64,000 nt of DNA from Seriola aureovittata (taxonomy: Eukaryota; Chordata; Actinopteri; Carangiformes; Carangidae): contig NC_079367.1 in assembly GCF_021018895.1 (NCBI RefSeq), forward strand, positions 313,569 to 377,568, in the 5' to 3' direction. Positions 41,218 to 52,591 of this stretch are shown here, in pieces. The first letter of the stretch is position 1; each line of letters begins with the position of its first letter. The notes below the pieces were generated by a model. The model searched no databases. It saw nothing but the letters and a program-made list of their open reading frames with translations, and was not told the origin of the DNA. The position numbers and the translations under genes were made by a program.

Positions 41218-41717
41218 NNNNNNNNNNNNNNNNNNNNNNNNNNNNNNNNNNNNNNNNNNNNNNNNNNNNNNNNNNNNNNNNNNNNNNNNNNNNNNNNNNN
41301 NNNNNNNNNNNNNNNNNNNNNNNNNNNNNNNNNNNNNNNNNNNNNNNNNNNNNNNNNNNNNNNNNNNNNNNNNNNNNNNNNNNNNNNNNNNNNNNNNNNN
41401 NNNNNNNNNNNNNNNNNNNNNNNNNNNNNNNNNNNNNNNNNNNNNNNNNNNNNNNNNNNNNNNNNNNNNNNNNNNNNNNNNNNNNNNNNNNNNNNNNNNN
41501 NNNNNNNNNNNNNNNNNNNNNNNNNNNNNNNNNNNNNNNNNNNNNNNNNNNNNNNNNNNNNNNNNNNNNNNNNNNNNNNNNNNNNNNNNNNNNNNNNNNN
41601 NNNNNNNNNNNNNNNNNNNNNNNNNNNNNNNNNNNNNNNNNNNNNNNNNNNNNNNNNNNNNNNNNNNNNNNNNNNNNNNNNNNNNNNNNNNNNNNNNNNN
41701 NNNNNNNNNNNNNNNNN
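41218..41717. other. Assembly gap (500 N)
   Basis: Exactly 500 N, a conventional size for a gap of unknown length. It separates the 160 bp satellite from the 2.52 kb satellite, so their true relation is unknown. Confidence 0.99.
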
Positions 41718-42667
41718 AAAAATAAGAAATTAACTTCAAAGGAGAAACCTGACTAAAGCCTGATATGGACACAAAATTAAAACCAGGACACAATCTCTGG
41801 AAAGAGAAACTGAAACATAGAAATCCAAAAAAAACAACAATACTGAACCTAAAATTCCATAAGAAAAATAAAAAAAGAAGAAAAAAAGAGAAGAAAGAAG
41901 AAAAAATAAACAAAGAAAAAAAGAGAAGAAAAAAAGAGAAGAGAAAAAAAACATTTTACTCAAGACTTTAAAGCCCTGAACGGGAAAATGATTCAATAAA
42001 ATCAACTCAAATTAATTCCAGGTGACGGATCTGACTGGAGACTATTTGAAAGAAAAAAAACTTAATCTCGGACCTTGACCTTTGACCTCGGAAAGAGCGT
42101 TCCTTTATGGGACAGGGGTTGATAGGAACTGTGAACTGCGGACGACGAGCGCCGGCCAGTGCATTGCCTTTGATCTCCCAGTTTCAACTGCCCAGTCGTC
42201 GGACGAAGCAGGGGGATCATCGAGAAAGATTTAAAATCCTAACCTTAGCCAGAGCCTTCGGACAGTCGGCTCTCGACACACACCAGTGTGCAACCTCACC
42301 CTCCCTTCTTCTTATTAAAAGAAGATTACTTACCTTAACTCAACTTAAAGGACCTCAACTAGGAGCGCCCGGACACATATATACACACACACACACACAC
42401 ATATTCTCTCTCCTCACCTCCTTTCCCTCATGAAAATGAGGGAGCAGAGGGAGGTAGGGCGTCCAGCCGATCCGGCGGGGGAGAGTTCTAGCCCCGTAAA
42501 AGGCACCTCTCCCTAGCTCTACCTCCTTCGTCCTCCTCCTCTCCTTTATCCTAACCCTAACCACTCCTCCTCTCCTTTATCCTAACCCTAACCACTCATC
42601 CTATGCCTAAACCTAACCTTTGACCTCTGACCTTTAACCCTAATCCTGGGCCTTTTCCCTAAACCTA

Positions 42668-42727
<60 letters not shown>

Positions 42728-43262
42728 ACACTCACTCCAGGAAAAAGGAATTTTGGAATATTTATAATATTTATATGACATTCTACAATATTATGTCCAA
42801 AAAAAACGACTTCTGATCGTCATAGAGACACAAGCCTGGTACCATCGGATTCCTGATCCTCACAAACCCCCAAGTGGATGTAAGTTTCAAGTCTCTAGCT
42901 CACTCAGAACAGCAGTTATTAACAAAAAACAACTTTTAAGACCTGCAATGCATTACTGGGTAATTTCCTGACAAAACCGTGAATGAGAAGTAAAGGTAGA
43001 ATGATCACTCTCAGACTGAATGCATGTTAAATTAAAGGCTACTTCACTGAACAACAACTTTTAAGACCTGCAATGCATTACTGGGTAATTTCCTGACAAA
43101 ACCGTGAGTGAGAAGTAGAGGTAGAATGATCACTCTCAGACTGAATGCATGTTAAATTAAAGGCTGCTTCACTGAACATGAACTCAGGTGAGTAACCATA
43201 GCACTTCTAATGCTTCCTGTTGAAGACTAAGGATATTTAAATTATGGCAGATATTGCTACCA

Positions 43263-43306
<44 letters not shown>

Positions 43307-45187
43307 TTTAAAAATTCTAAAAAAAGTTCTAAAATATGTACCACTGTGTCCTGAGGTTGTGCGGTGTATGGAACACAGGACATCACTCTCTTCCACACTA
43401 TGGCGCACCTCTGAGACCGTACAGTACATGGAATGTGGAAAAATACTTCTGAAGGATGCCAGACGAACCCGGATTGGACAAAAGGAGGACACCCTGGACT
43501 TCAAACCCTGATATAAGGTTACCCACGATCATTTACTGCACGATTACGCCGGACGGCAGGTGAGCCAAAACACTTAAAGGTCCATGTTAGGAAATCTATA
43601 CTGTACAATACGGAAATAAAATCCTGAATATACCAAAAATGAAAATGATTTTAATATTCAGCAAAAAACTGGACTGGACTCGTGACTGAAAAAATAACTA
43701 TAAAATCTAAACAGGATCATAATACTTTGAAAAAAGGATCAAAAATTAAAGGATTATGATATAAAAAAAATAATAATAACAAGTAAATCCAGCTTATATA
43801 CCAGATTGGAAACAACCTATAAACCTAATATAAATCAGTTTGAATCCCCATAGGGAACTGAAAAATTAAAATATTAAACTATTATAAAACAGTATTATAA
43901 CACAATTGGCTACGGGACACACCCCGAGATTTGATCAACCTCGGCGGGGCCACCCTCAGGGGAGAATGTCTGGTGATAAACGGCCGAAACATTCGATGAG
44001 CCTGGGGTCCACTACTGATGATGTGTTCCAAAATTTAGAGGATTATTATTGTTGTTATTATTATTAATAACAACAATAAACAACACTGAAACAGACGTCT
44101 GAAAAAAAGAGAAAAAAGAGCACCTTTAATCAAGTATTTAAAACCCAGATTGGAGTTATTTATTCAATAAAACAAAACTTATTGAACAAAATAGAACATA
44201 AAAATAATGGAAAAATTAAAAATTAACTTCAAAAGAGAAACTTCATTAAAGTCTGATATGGACACAAACTTAAAACCAGAACACAATCTCTGGAAAGAGA
44301 AACTAAAACATAGAAATCCAAAAACAACAATACTGGACTCAAAATTCGATAAGAAAGAAAAGAAAAAAAATATTTTTTAAAAAAAGAGAAGAAAAAAGAG
44401 AAGAAAGAAGAAAAATAATTAATAAATAATATAAAAAAAGAGAAGAAAAAAGAAAAAAGAGAAAAAAAGCACTTTGCTCATGACTTTAAAGCCCTGAACG
44501 GGAAAATGATTTAATAAAATCAACTCAAATTAACTCCAGGTGACAGATCTGACTGAAGACTGATGGAAGAAGAACTTAACCTCGACCTTGACCTCTTGAC
44601 CTCTGAAAAAAACATTCCCTTATGGGACAGTGGTTGCCTGGAACTTGGAGAGCCTTAGACGACGAGCGCCGGCCCGTGCATTGCCTTTGATCTCCCACTT
44701 TCAACTGCCCAGTCGTTGGACGAAGCAGGGGAGATCATCGTGATATTTTAAAAATCCTAACCCTAGCCAGAGCCTTCGGACAGTCGGGCTCTCGACACAC
44801 ACCAGTGTGCAACCTCACCCTCCCTTCTTCTTATTAAAAGAAGATTACTTACCTTAACTCAACTTAAAGGACCTCAACTAGGAGCGCCCGGACACATATA
44901 TACACACACACACACACACATATTCTCTCTCCTCACCTCCTTTCCCTCATGAAAATGAGGGAGCAGAGGGAGGTAGGGCGTCCAGCCCGATCCGGCGGGG
45001 GAGAGTTCTAGCCCCGTAAAAGGCACCTCTCCCTAGCTCTACCTCCTTCGTCCTCCTCCTCTCCTTTATCCTAACCCTAACCACTCCTCCTCTCCTTTAT
45101 CCTAACCCTAACCACTCATCCTATGCCTAAACCTAACCTTTGACCTCTGACCTTTAACCCTAATCCTGGGCCTTTTCCCTAAACCTA

Positions 45188-45236
<49 letters not shown>

Positions 45237-45788
45237 CCTCTCTCTCTCTCTCTCACACTCACTCCAGGAAAAAGGAATTTTGGAATATTTATAATATTTA
45301 TATGACATTCTACAATATTATGTCCAAAAAAACGACTTCTGATCGTCATAGAGACACAAGCCTGGTACCATCGGATTCCTGATCCTCACAAACCCCCAAG
45401 TGGATGTAAGTTTCAAGTCTCTAGCTCACTCAGAACAGCAGTTATTAACAAAAAACAACTTTTAAGACCTGCAATGCATTACTGGGTAATTTCCTGACAA
45501 AACCGTGAATGAGAAGTAAAGGTAGAATGATCACTCTCAGACTGAATGCATGTTAAATTAAAGGCTACTTCACTGAACAACAACTTTTAAGACCTGCAAT
45601 GCATTACTGGGTAATTTCCTGACAAAACCGTGAGTGAGAAGTAGAGGTAGAATGATCACTCTCAGACTGAATGCATGTTAAATTAAAGGCTGCTTCACTG
45701 AACATGAACTCAGGTGAGTAACCATAGCACTTCTAATGCTTCCTGTTGAAGACTAAGGATATTTAAATTATGGCAGATATTGCTACCA

Positions 45789-45835
<47 letters not shown>

Positions 45836-47710
45836 TTTAAAAATTCTAAAAAAAAGTTCTAAAATATGTACCACTGTGTCCTGAGGTTGTGCGGTGTATG
45901 GAACACAGGACATCACTCTCTTCCACACTATGGCGCACCTCTGAGACCGTACAGTACATGGAATGTGGAAAAATACTTCTGAAGGATGCCAGACGAACCC
46001 GGATTGGACAAAAGGAGGACACCCTGGACTTCAAACCCTGATATAAGGTTACCCACGATCATTTACTGCACGATTACGCCGGACGGCAGGTGAGCCAAAA
46101 CACTTAAAGGTCCATGTTAGGAAATCTATACTGTACAATACGGAAATAAAATCCTGAATATACCAAAAATGAAAATTATTTTAATATTCAGCAAAAAACT
46201 GGACTGGACTCGTGACTGAAAAAATAACTATAAAATCTAAACAGGATCATAATACTTTGAAAAAAGGATCAAAAATTAAAGGATTATGATATAAAAAAAA
46301 TAATAATAACAAGTAAATCCAGCTTATATACCAGATTGGAAACAACCTATAAACCTAATATAAATCAGTTTGAATCCCCATAGGGAACTGAAAAATTAAA
46401 ATATTAAACTATTATAAAACAGTATTATAACACAATTGGCTACGGGACACACCCCGAGATTTGATCAACCTCGGCGGGGCCACCCTCAGGGGAGAATGTC
46501 TGGTGATAAACGGCCGAAACATTCGATGAGCCTGGGGTCCACTACTGATGATGTGTTCCAAAATTTAGAGGATTATTGTTGTTATTATTATTAATAACAA
46601 CAATAAACAACACTGAAACAGACGTCTGAAAAGAAAAAAAAGAGCACCTTTAATCAAGTATTTAAAACCCAGATTGGAGTTATTTATTCAATAAAACAAA
46701 ACTTATTGAACAAAATAGAACATAAAAATAATGGAAAAATTAAAAATTAACTTCAAAAGAGAAACTTCATTAAAGTCTGATATGGACACAAACTTAAAAC
46801 CAGAACACAATCTCTGGAAAGAGAAACTAAAACATAGAAATCCAAAAACAACAATACTGGACTCAAAATTCGATAAGAAAGAAAAGAAAAAAAATATTTT
46901 TTAAAAAAAGAGAAGAAAAAAGAGAAGAAAGAAGAAAAATAATTAATAAATAATATAAAAAAAGAGAAGAAAAGAGAAAAAAAGCACTTTGCTCATGACT
47001 TTAAAGCCCTGAACGGGAAAATGATTTAATAAAATCAACTCAAATTAACTCCAGGTGACAGATCTGACTGAAGACTGATGGAAGAAGAACTTAACCTCGA
47101 CCTTGACCTCTTGACCTCTGAAAAAAACATTCCCTTATGGGACAGTGGTTGCCTGGAACTTGGAGAGCCTTAGACGACGAGCGCCGGCCCGTGCATTGCC
47201 TTTGATCTCCCACTTTCAACTGCCCAGTCGTTGGACGAAGCAGGGGAGATCATCGTGATATTTTAAAAATCCTAACCCTAGCCAGAGCCTTCGGACAGTC
47301 GGGCTCTCGACACACACCAGTGTGCAACCTCACCCTCCCTTCTTCTTATTAAAAGAAGATTACTTACCTTAACTCAACTTAAAGGACCTCAACTAGGAGC
47401 GCCCGGACACATATATACACACACACACACACACATATTCTCTCTCCTCACCTCCTTTCCCTCATGAAAATGAGGGAGCAGAGGGAGGTAGGGCGTCCAG
47501 CCCGATCCGGCGGGGGAGAGTTCTAGCCCCGTAAAAGGCACCTCTCCCTAGCTCTACCTCCTTCGTCCTCCTCCTCTCCTTTATCCTAACCCTAACCACT
47601 CATCCTCTCCTTTATCCTAACCCTAACCACTCATCCTATGCCTAAACCTAACCTTTGACCTCTGACCTTTAACCCTAATCCTGGGCCTTTTCCCTAAACC
47701 TAACCTCTCT

Positions 47711-47750
<40 letters not shown>

Positions 47751-48305
47751 CCCCCCCTCTCTCTCTCTCTCACACTCACTCCAGGAAAAAGGAATTTTGG
47801 AATATTTATAATATTTATATGACATTCTACAATATTATGTCCAAAAAAACGACTTCTGATCGTCATAGAGACACAAGCCTGGTACCATCGGATTCCTGAT
47901 CCTCACAAACCCCCAAGTGGATGTAAGTTTCAAGTCTCTAGCTCACTCAGAACAGCAGTTATTAACAAAAAACAACTTTTAAGACCTGCAATGCATTACT
48001 GGGTAATTTCCTGACAAAACCGTGAATGAGAAGTAAAGGTAGAATGATCACTCTCAGACTGAATGCATGTTAAATTAAAGGCTACTTCACTGAACAACAA
48101 CTTTTAAGACCTGCAATGCATTACTGGGTAATTTCCTGACAAAACCGTGAGTGAGAAGTAGAGGTAGAATGATCACTCTCAGACTGAATGCATGTTAAAT
48201 TAAAGGCTGCTTCACTGAACATGAACTCAGGTGAGTAACCATAGCACTTCTAATGCTTCCTGTTGAAGACTAAGGATATTTAAATTATGGCAGATATTGC
48301 TACCA

Positions 48306-48352
<47 letters not shown>

Positions 48353-49800
48353 TTTAAAAATTCTAAAAAAAAGTTCTAAAATATGTACCACTGTGTCCTG
48401 AGGTTGTGCGGTGTATGGAACACAGGACATCACTCTCTTCCACACTATGGCGCACCTCTGAGACCGTACAGTACATGGAATGTGGAAAAATACTTCTGAA
48501 GGATGCCAGACGAACCCGGATTGGACAAAAGGAGGACACCCTGGACTTCAAACCCTGATATAAGGTTACCCACGATCATTTACTGCACGATTACGCCGGA
48601 CGGCAGGTGAGCCAAAACACTTAAAGGTCCATGTTAGGAAATCTATACTGTACAATACGGAAATAAAATCCTGAATATACCAAAAATGAAAATGATTTTA
48701 ATATTCAGCAAAAAACTGGACTGGACTCGTGACTGAAAAAATAACTATAAAATCTAAACAGGATCATAATACTTTGAAAAAAGGATCAAAAATTAAAGGA
48801 TTATGATATAAAAAAAATAATAATAACAAGTAAATCCAGCTTATATACCAGATTGGAAACAACCTATAAACCTAATATAAATCAGTTTGAATCCCCATAG
48901 GGAACTGAAAAATTAAAATATTAAACTATTATAAAACAGTATTATAACACAATTGGCTACGGGACACACCCCGAGATTTGATCAACCTCGGCGGGGCCAC
49001 CCTCAGGGGAGAATGTCTGGTGATAAACGGCCGAAACATTCGATGAGCCTGGGGTCCACTACTGATGATGTGTTCCAAAATTTAGAGGATTATTGTTGTT
49101 ATTATTATTAATAACAACAATAAACAACACTGAAACAGACGTCTGAAAAAAAGAGAAAAAAGAGCACCTTTAATCAAGTATTTAAAACCCAGATTGGAGT
49201 TATTTATTCAATAAAACAAAACTTATTGAACAAAATAGAACATAAAAATAATGGAAAAATTAAAAATTAACTTCAAAAGAGAAACTTCATTAAAGTCTGA
49301 TATGGACACAAACTTAAAACCAGAACACAATCTCTGGAAAGAGAAACTAAAACATAGAAATCCAAAAACAACAATACTGGACTCAAAATTCGATAAGAAA
49401 GAAAAGGAAAAAAAATATTTTTAAAAAAAAGAGAAGAAAAAAGAGAAGAAAGAAGAAAAATAATTAATAAATAATATAAAAAAAGAGAAGAAAAGAGAAA
49501 AAAAGCACTTTGCTCATGACTTTAAAGCCCTGAACGGGAAAATGATTTAATAAAATCAACTCAAATTAACTCCAGGTGACAGATCTGACTGAAGACTGAT
49601 GGAAGAAGAACTTAACCTCGACCTTGACCTCTTGACCTCTGAAAAAAACATTCCCTTATGGGACAGTGGTTGCCTGGAACTTGGAGAGCCTTAGACGACG
49701 AGCGCCGGCCCGTGCATTGCCTTTGATCTCCCACTTTCAACTGCCCAGTCGTTGGACGAAGCAGGGGAGATCATCGTGATATTTTAAAAATCCTAACCCT
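41718..49800. repeat. ~2.52 kb tandem satellite
   Basis: The landmark AAAATTAAAAATTAACTTC recurs at 44213, 46734 and 49255, with a diverged copy at 41718, giving about 3.2 units. Each unit has CCTAACCCTAACC motifs, (CA)n, (CT)n and (TAA)n microsatellites and an internal ~118 bp direct duplication (for example about 42930-43165). The last unit stops at CCTAACCCT where family C copy 2 begins. I see no credible ORF. Confidence 0.9.
42425..42442. other. GAAA-capped hairpin in 2.52 kb satellite
   Basis: CCCTCAT and ATGAGGG enclose a GAAA tetraloop, a GNRA type. It is repeated in each unit (near 44947 and 47460). It suggests a structured RNA if the satellite is transcribed. Confidence 0.4.
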
Positions 49801-49879
49801 AAATGGAACAAAAACAACTTGTTTTCTTTTTCTGTGTTGGATGTCCAGTTATGCACATGTATGTTTATGTTCGGAGTTC

Positions 49880-50052
49880 ATGATGGCGGACATCCGAGTG
49901 TGAAAGACCGTCTCTCTGTTTAAGAGATCGGTGCGCCGCGGTAGAGAGCAGTGTGGTGGCGACCGGCTGGCCAGAGGGGGCGGCAGAGGGGGAGAGGGTG
50001 AGCTCCCCACTTCCGCCCCCGCCCCTCTTGGGCAGACCGCGGGGGTTTTAAA
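49880..50052 (+). promoter_or_regulatory. Family C promoter region, copy 2
   Basis: The same motifs as 28343-28514: ATGGCGG, GGGGGCGG, CCCCGCCCC and TTTTAAA at 50046-50052. It is retained despite the shorter 5' end. Confidence 0.4.
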
Positions 50053-50150
50053 CTTGTTTGGTCTTCTCGTGCTAGCCGGTGACAGCTACTGTTGACAGCA
50101 TCCTACCGAGGGCTCTGTCACCGATCGCCGTGCAAATAAAAGTTTGTATT

Positions 50151-50188
50151 TGCCTGAAGAAGGTCCGATTAGCGACCGAAACGTTGCA
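50151..50188 (+). ncRNA. Hammerhead-ribozyme-like motif, family C
   Basis: Identical to 28613-28650. Stem I TGC/GCA, CTGAAGA 50154-50160, stem II GGTC (50162-50165) with GACC (50174-50177), GAA 50178-50180, ACGTT 50181-50185. The predicted cut is after 50185. Confidence 0.7.
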
Positions 50189-50401
50189 GTGTGTTAATGT
50201 GTGTTTTTGTTTTTTATGTTCTGTGAAAATAAACGTATTTTTGTATGAAAAAAGGAAATCCCTCTCCCTCCTTTTTCAAAGTAAAAGCCTTAGAACCTTT
50301 TTTTAGTTTTTTTTGGCCTCATCCAGAGGTCCGTTTGTGTTAGATTAGCTTTTATTTCCTCCATTTTTCATTTTTTCATTTTTTAAAAAAAACACACGGA
50401 G

Positions 50402-52591
50402 ATGCACCACAGTGAAAGAGACGACGGTTGGACGACGGTCCGACGCGGACGCGAGCAGCCGCGCTCGGGGCTCAGAGCACGCCAGCGCTCCGGCTCCCTC
50501 CGCGGCTACGGGGACCGACCACGGAGCTACGCCTCCGTGACGAGAAATGGCCGTTCCAGACGGGATGGAGATGATGGATCGCTACGACGCCAGCGATCCA
50601 CCGCGGTCAGAACGCCATGGCGAAATCACAGCGCTCATCGCGCTCAGGAACAGCGGATCGGCACCGGTGGATACCAGCGGGACCGCCGCGTCCACTACGC
50701 TCGGGAGCAGCGGACTGGTGGCAGCGGGTTACGGCGTGACGACGAGGTTCGCTACGGACCGGGACAGCGAACCAGGGATGACTACCGCCGTCCACAGCCA
50801 CAGCGACAGGGGCCTTACAGACCCACCCAGCCCCCCCACAAGGTACAGTCGGATGATCCGGACTTTAATACAAAGGTCCGGATCATACATAACATTATTA
50901 AAGCGACCCACCACCTAAAAAATGTGTCGGCGGAAGAACCACCCCCGACCATCGGCCGTATGACCGCCACGCTGAGTGGCTTTATCAAACCTGCCTCCCC
51001 AAATGACACCACCAGCCTGCTGCTGGTGGGAAACGCTAAGAACTGGGAACACACCACCCTCCTAGTTCTTAGAGACCATTATATGGACATGCTGGAGGCC
51101 GAAATCAATAGGCTGGCCAGGTTTGAAAATCAGGACTGGAGGGGTCCTTTTCAGATTGCCTCCGCTTGGGCGAGGAGGAATCTGGGTCAGAGGCTCGGTG
51201 CAGAGACCCTGCAGCAGGCGGAGGCCGTCATTCTGGCCCACCTGGCAGACTGGCAGGCGGCGGAACGCACCGCAGTTGGAACACAGGAGGGCGGTGGTCC
51301 GCCTCCTGAGAGTCAGGGAACCCCAGCAGCACCCCCTCCGGCAGCCAGAATACCGGGGATTCCCTCGCCCCCCCCCTCCCCCTCCCCCGCATCATCAACA
51401 GCGCCCCTCCCTATTACGAGGGCTTTAAGAGTAGCCACTCGAAAACCGGCAGCGGCACTCACCAGGGCTGGAGCTTCGGTCGCCATGACACCACATCAGG
51501 GGGGGTATGATGAACAGGGCAGCCAGTCATCACAGGGGGGAGACAGCCCTCTCTCCACTCTTCTCTCCCTTCTCTCCCCTCTCCCCCCTCCCCTTCCCTG
51601 CCCTGTCCTCACAGCGGCACGTCCTGCCCCCCCAACTCCTCCTCCTCTTCTTCTCCCTCCTCCCTCTCCTCCTGCTCCTCCTCAGCCTGTGGTGGTATTC
51701 TCGGCCTCCTTTCCACCTGCAGGGGAGACAGAGCAGATGACAGCGGCGAGCCCCAAACGACAGAGACGGAAGAGGACCAGAGCCAGCAGCAACCCACACT
51801 CACCCCCATCTGTCCCCCTCGACCCAGTGGTGGTCCTGACTCCTCTCGTTGCCCATCCTGGTAACCCGTGTGTGAGACTCGAGGAGGAGGTGATCACGTC
51901 CCAGGGCACAGGGGGGCAAAATCACATGGCCAGCCACATAGTCACACCCTCCATGCCACCCAAATCTCCTGTGGTGACACCACAGCCAGCAGCCGACAGA
52001 CAGGCGATGCTGGCTGACCGGGAAGCAACGCCAGCACCACCCTCATCCACCACGCCCGTCCGGAGACCAACCCGCCACATCCACACGACCAGGAAGTTGA
52101 AGGACTGGGCACTCAACATCAGGAGGAAGTACCTGATCGTGGGGGACTCCAACCTCGCCAGGTGTCCACCCTTCCAGGATGAGGATCTACAGGTGGACAG
52201 CTTTCCAGGAGCCAACTTCCACCACGCTGCGGCCATCCTCGCCAAGGCAACCTGCTCCACACAGCCAGGGAAGATCATCCTGGCCTTTGGGCTGAATCAC
52301 AGGGCTCAGAAAGCCCGGATGACAGCGACAAAGCAGCTGCAGGCGGCCTTGAGGGCGATAAAGCGGCGCTTCCCGCTGGCACGTGTGATGGTGCCAGCCA
52401 TTAATTATTCTCCATCTCTCCCTCAGCAGGAACGTTTCAACCTAAATGCAATAAATAAATACATTGTTGAAAACTGTGAGTTCATCCCCAAGCTCCCAGA
52501 CACAGCGTTCAGCACAGGGAGAGATGGAGTGCACTGGACGAGGCAGACAGCAGCCTCCATGCTGGATCACTGGGGTAAGCATTTAAACTGA
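50402..52591 (+). CDS. Family C ORF1: Arg-rich N-terminus, helical domain, SGNH-hydrolase-like domain
   Basis: 729 codons, intact. Residues 1-145 are rich in Arg, Gly and Tyr (DDGWTTVRRGREQ), probably RNA-binding. Residues ~155-290 form a helical domain shared with family B (HNIIKATHHL, FIKPASP, WARRNLGQRL). A Pro/Ser-rich linker follows. SGNH-like domain: GDSN with Ser583, PGAN 602-605, GLNH 630-633, DGVHW with Asp708 and His711. Ser to Gly, Asp and His spacing equals that of family B. The enzyme activity is inferred from the motifs only. The stop follows a slip heptamer, so about 727 residues would be fused to RT. Confidence 0.88.
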   Translation: MHHSERDDGWTTVRRGREQPRSGLRARQRSGSLRGYGDRPRSYASVTRNGRSRRDGDDGSLRRQRSTAVRTPWRNHSAHRAQEQRIGTGGYQRDRRVHYAREQRTGGSGLRRDDEVRYGPGQRTRDDYRRPQPQRQGPYRPTQPPHKVQSDDPDFNTKVRIIHNIIKATHHLKNVSAEEPPPTIGRMTATLSGFIKPASPNDTTSLLLVGNAKNWEHTTLLVLRDHYMDMLEAEINRLARFENQDWRGPFQIASAWARRNLGQRLGAETLQQAEAVILAHLADWQAAERTAVGTQEGGGPPPESQGTPAAPPPAARIPGIPSPPPSPSPASSTAPLPITRALRVATRKPAAALTRAGASVAMTPHQGGYDEQGSQSSQGGDSPLSTLLSLLSPLPPPLPCPVLTAARPAPPTPPPLLLPPPSPPAPPQPVVVFSASFPPAGETEQMTAASPKRQRRKRTRASSNPHSPPSVPLDPVVVLTPLVAHPGNPCVRLEEEVITSQGTGGQNHMASHIVTPSMPPKSPVVTPQPAADRQAMLADREATPAPPSSTTPVRRPTRHIHTTRKLKDWALNIRRKYLIVGDSNLARCPPFQDEDLQVDSFPGANFHHAAAILAKATCSTQPGKIILAFGLNHRAQKARMTATKQLQAALRAIKRRFPLARVMVPAINYSPSLPQQERFNLNAINKYIVENCEFIPKLPDTAFSTGRDGVHWTRQTAASMLDHWGKHLN
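52582..52588 (+). promoter_or_regulatory. Candidate -1 frameshift heptamer TTTAAAC
   Basis: CAT TTA AAC TGA, as in copy 1. The downstream CCCC/GGGG pairing is at 52596-52599 with 52620-52623. Confidence 0.82.

Noticed and set aside
41155..41913. Frames crossing the N run
   Set aside because: They consist of unknown bases and have no supported coding content.
43184..43504. Minus-strand frames starting MKSRVSSF in the 2.52 kb satellite
   Set aside because: They run through a (TAA)n microsatellite, are truncated differently in each unit and have no recognisable domain.
43960..44010. A hammerhead-like motif in the 2.52 kb satellite (CTGGTGATAAACGGCCGAAACATTC)
   Set aside because: The GAATGT/ACATTC pairing and GAAAC are suggestive, but CTGGTGA breaks the invariant CUGANGA and there is no clear stem II. 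A nearby CTGATGA cannot be arranged with it into a hammerhead.
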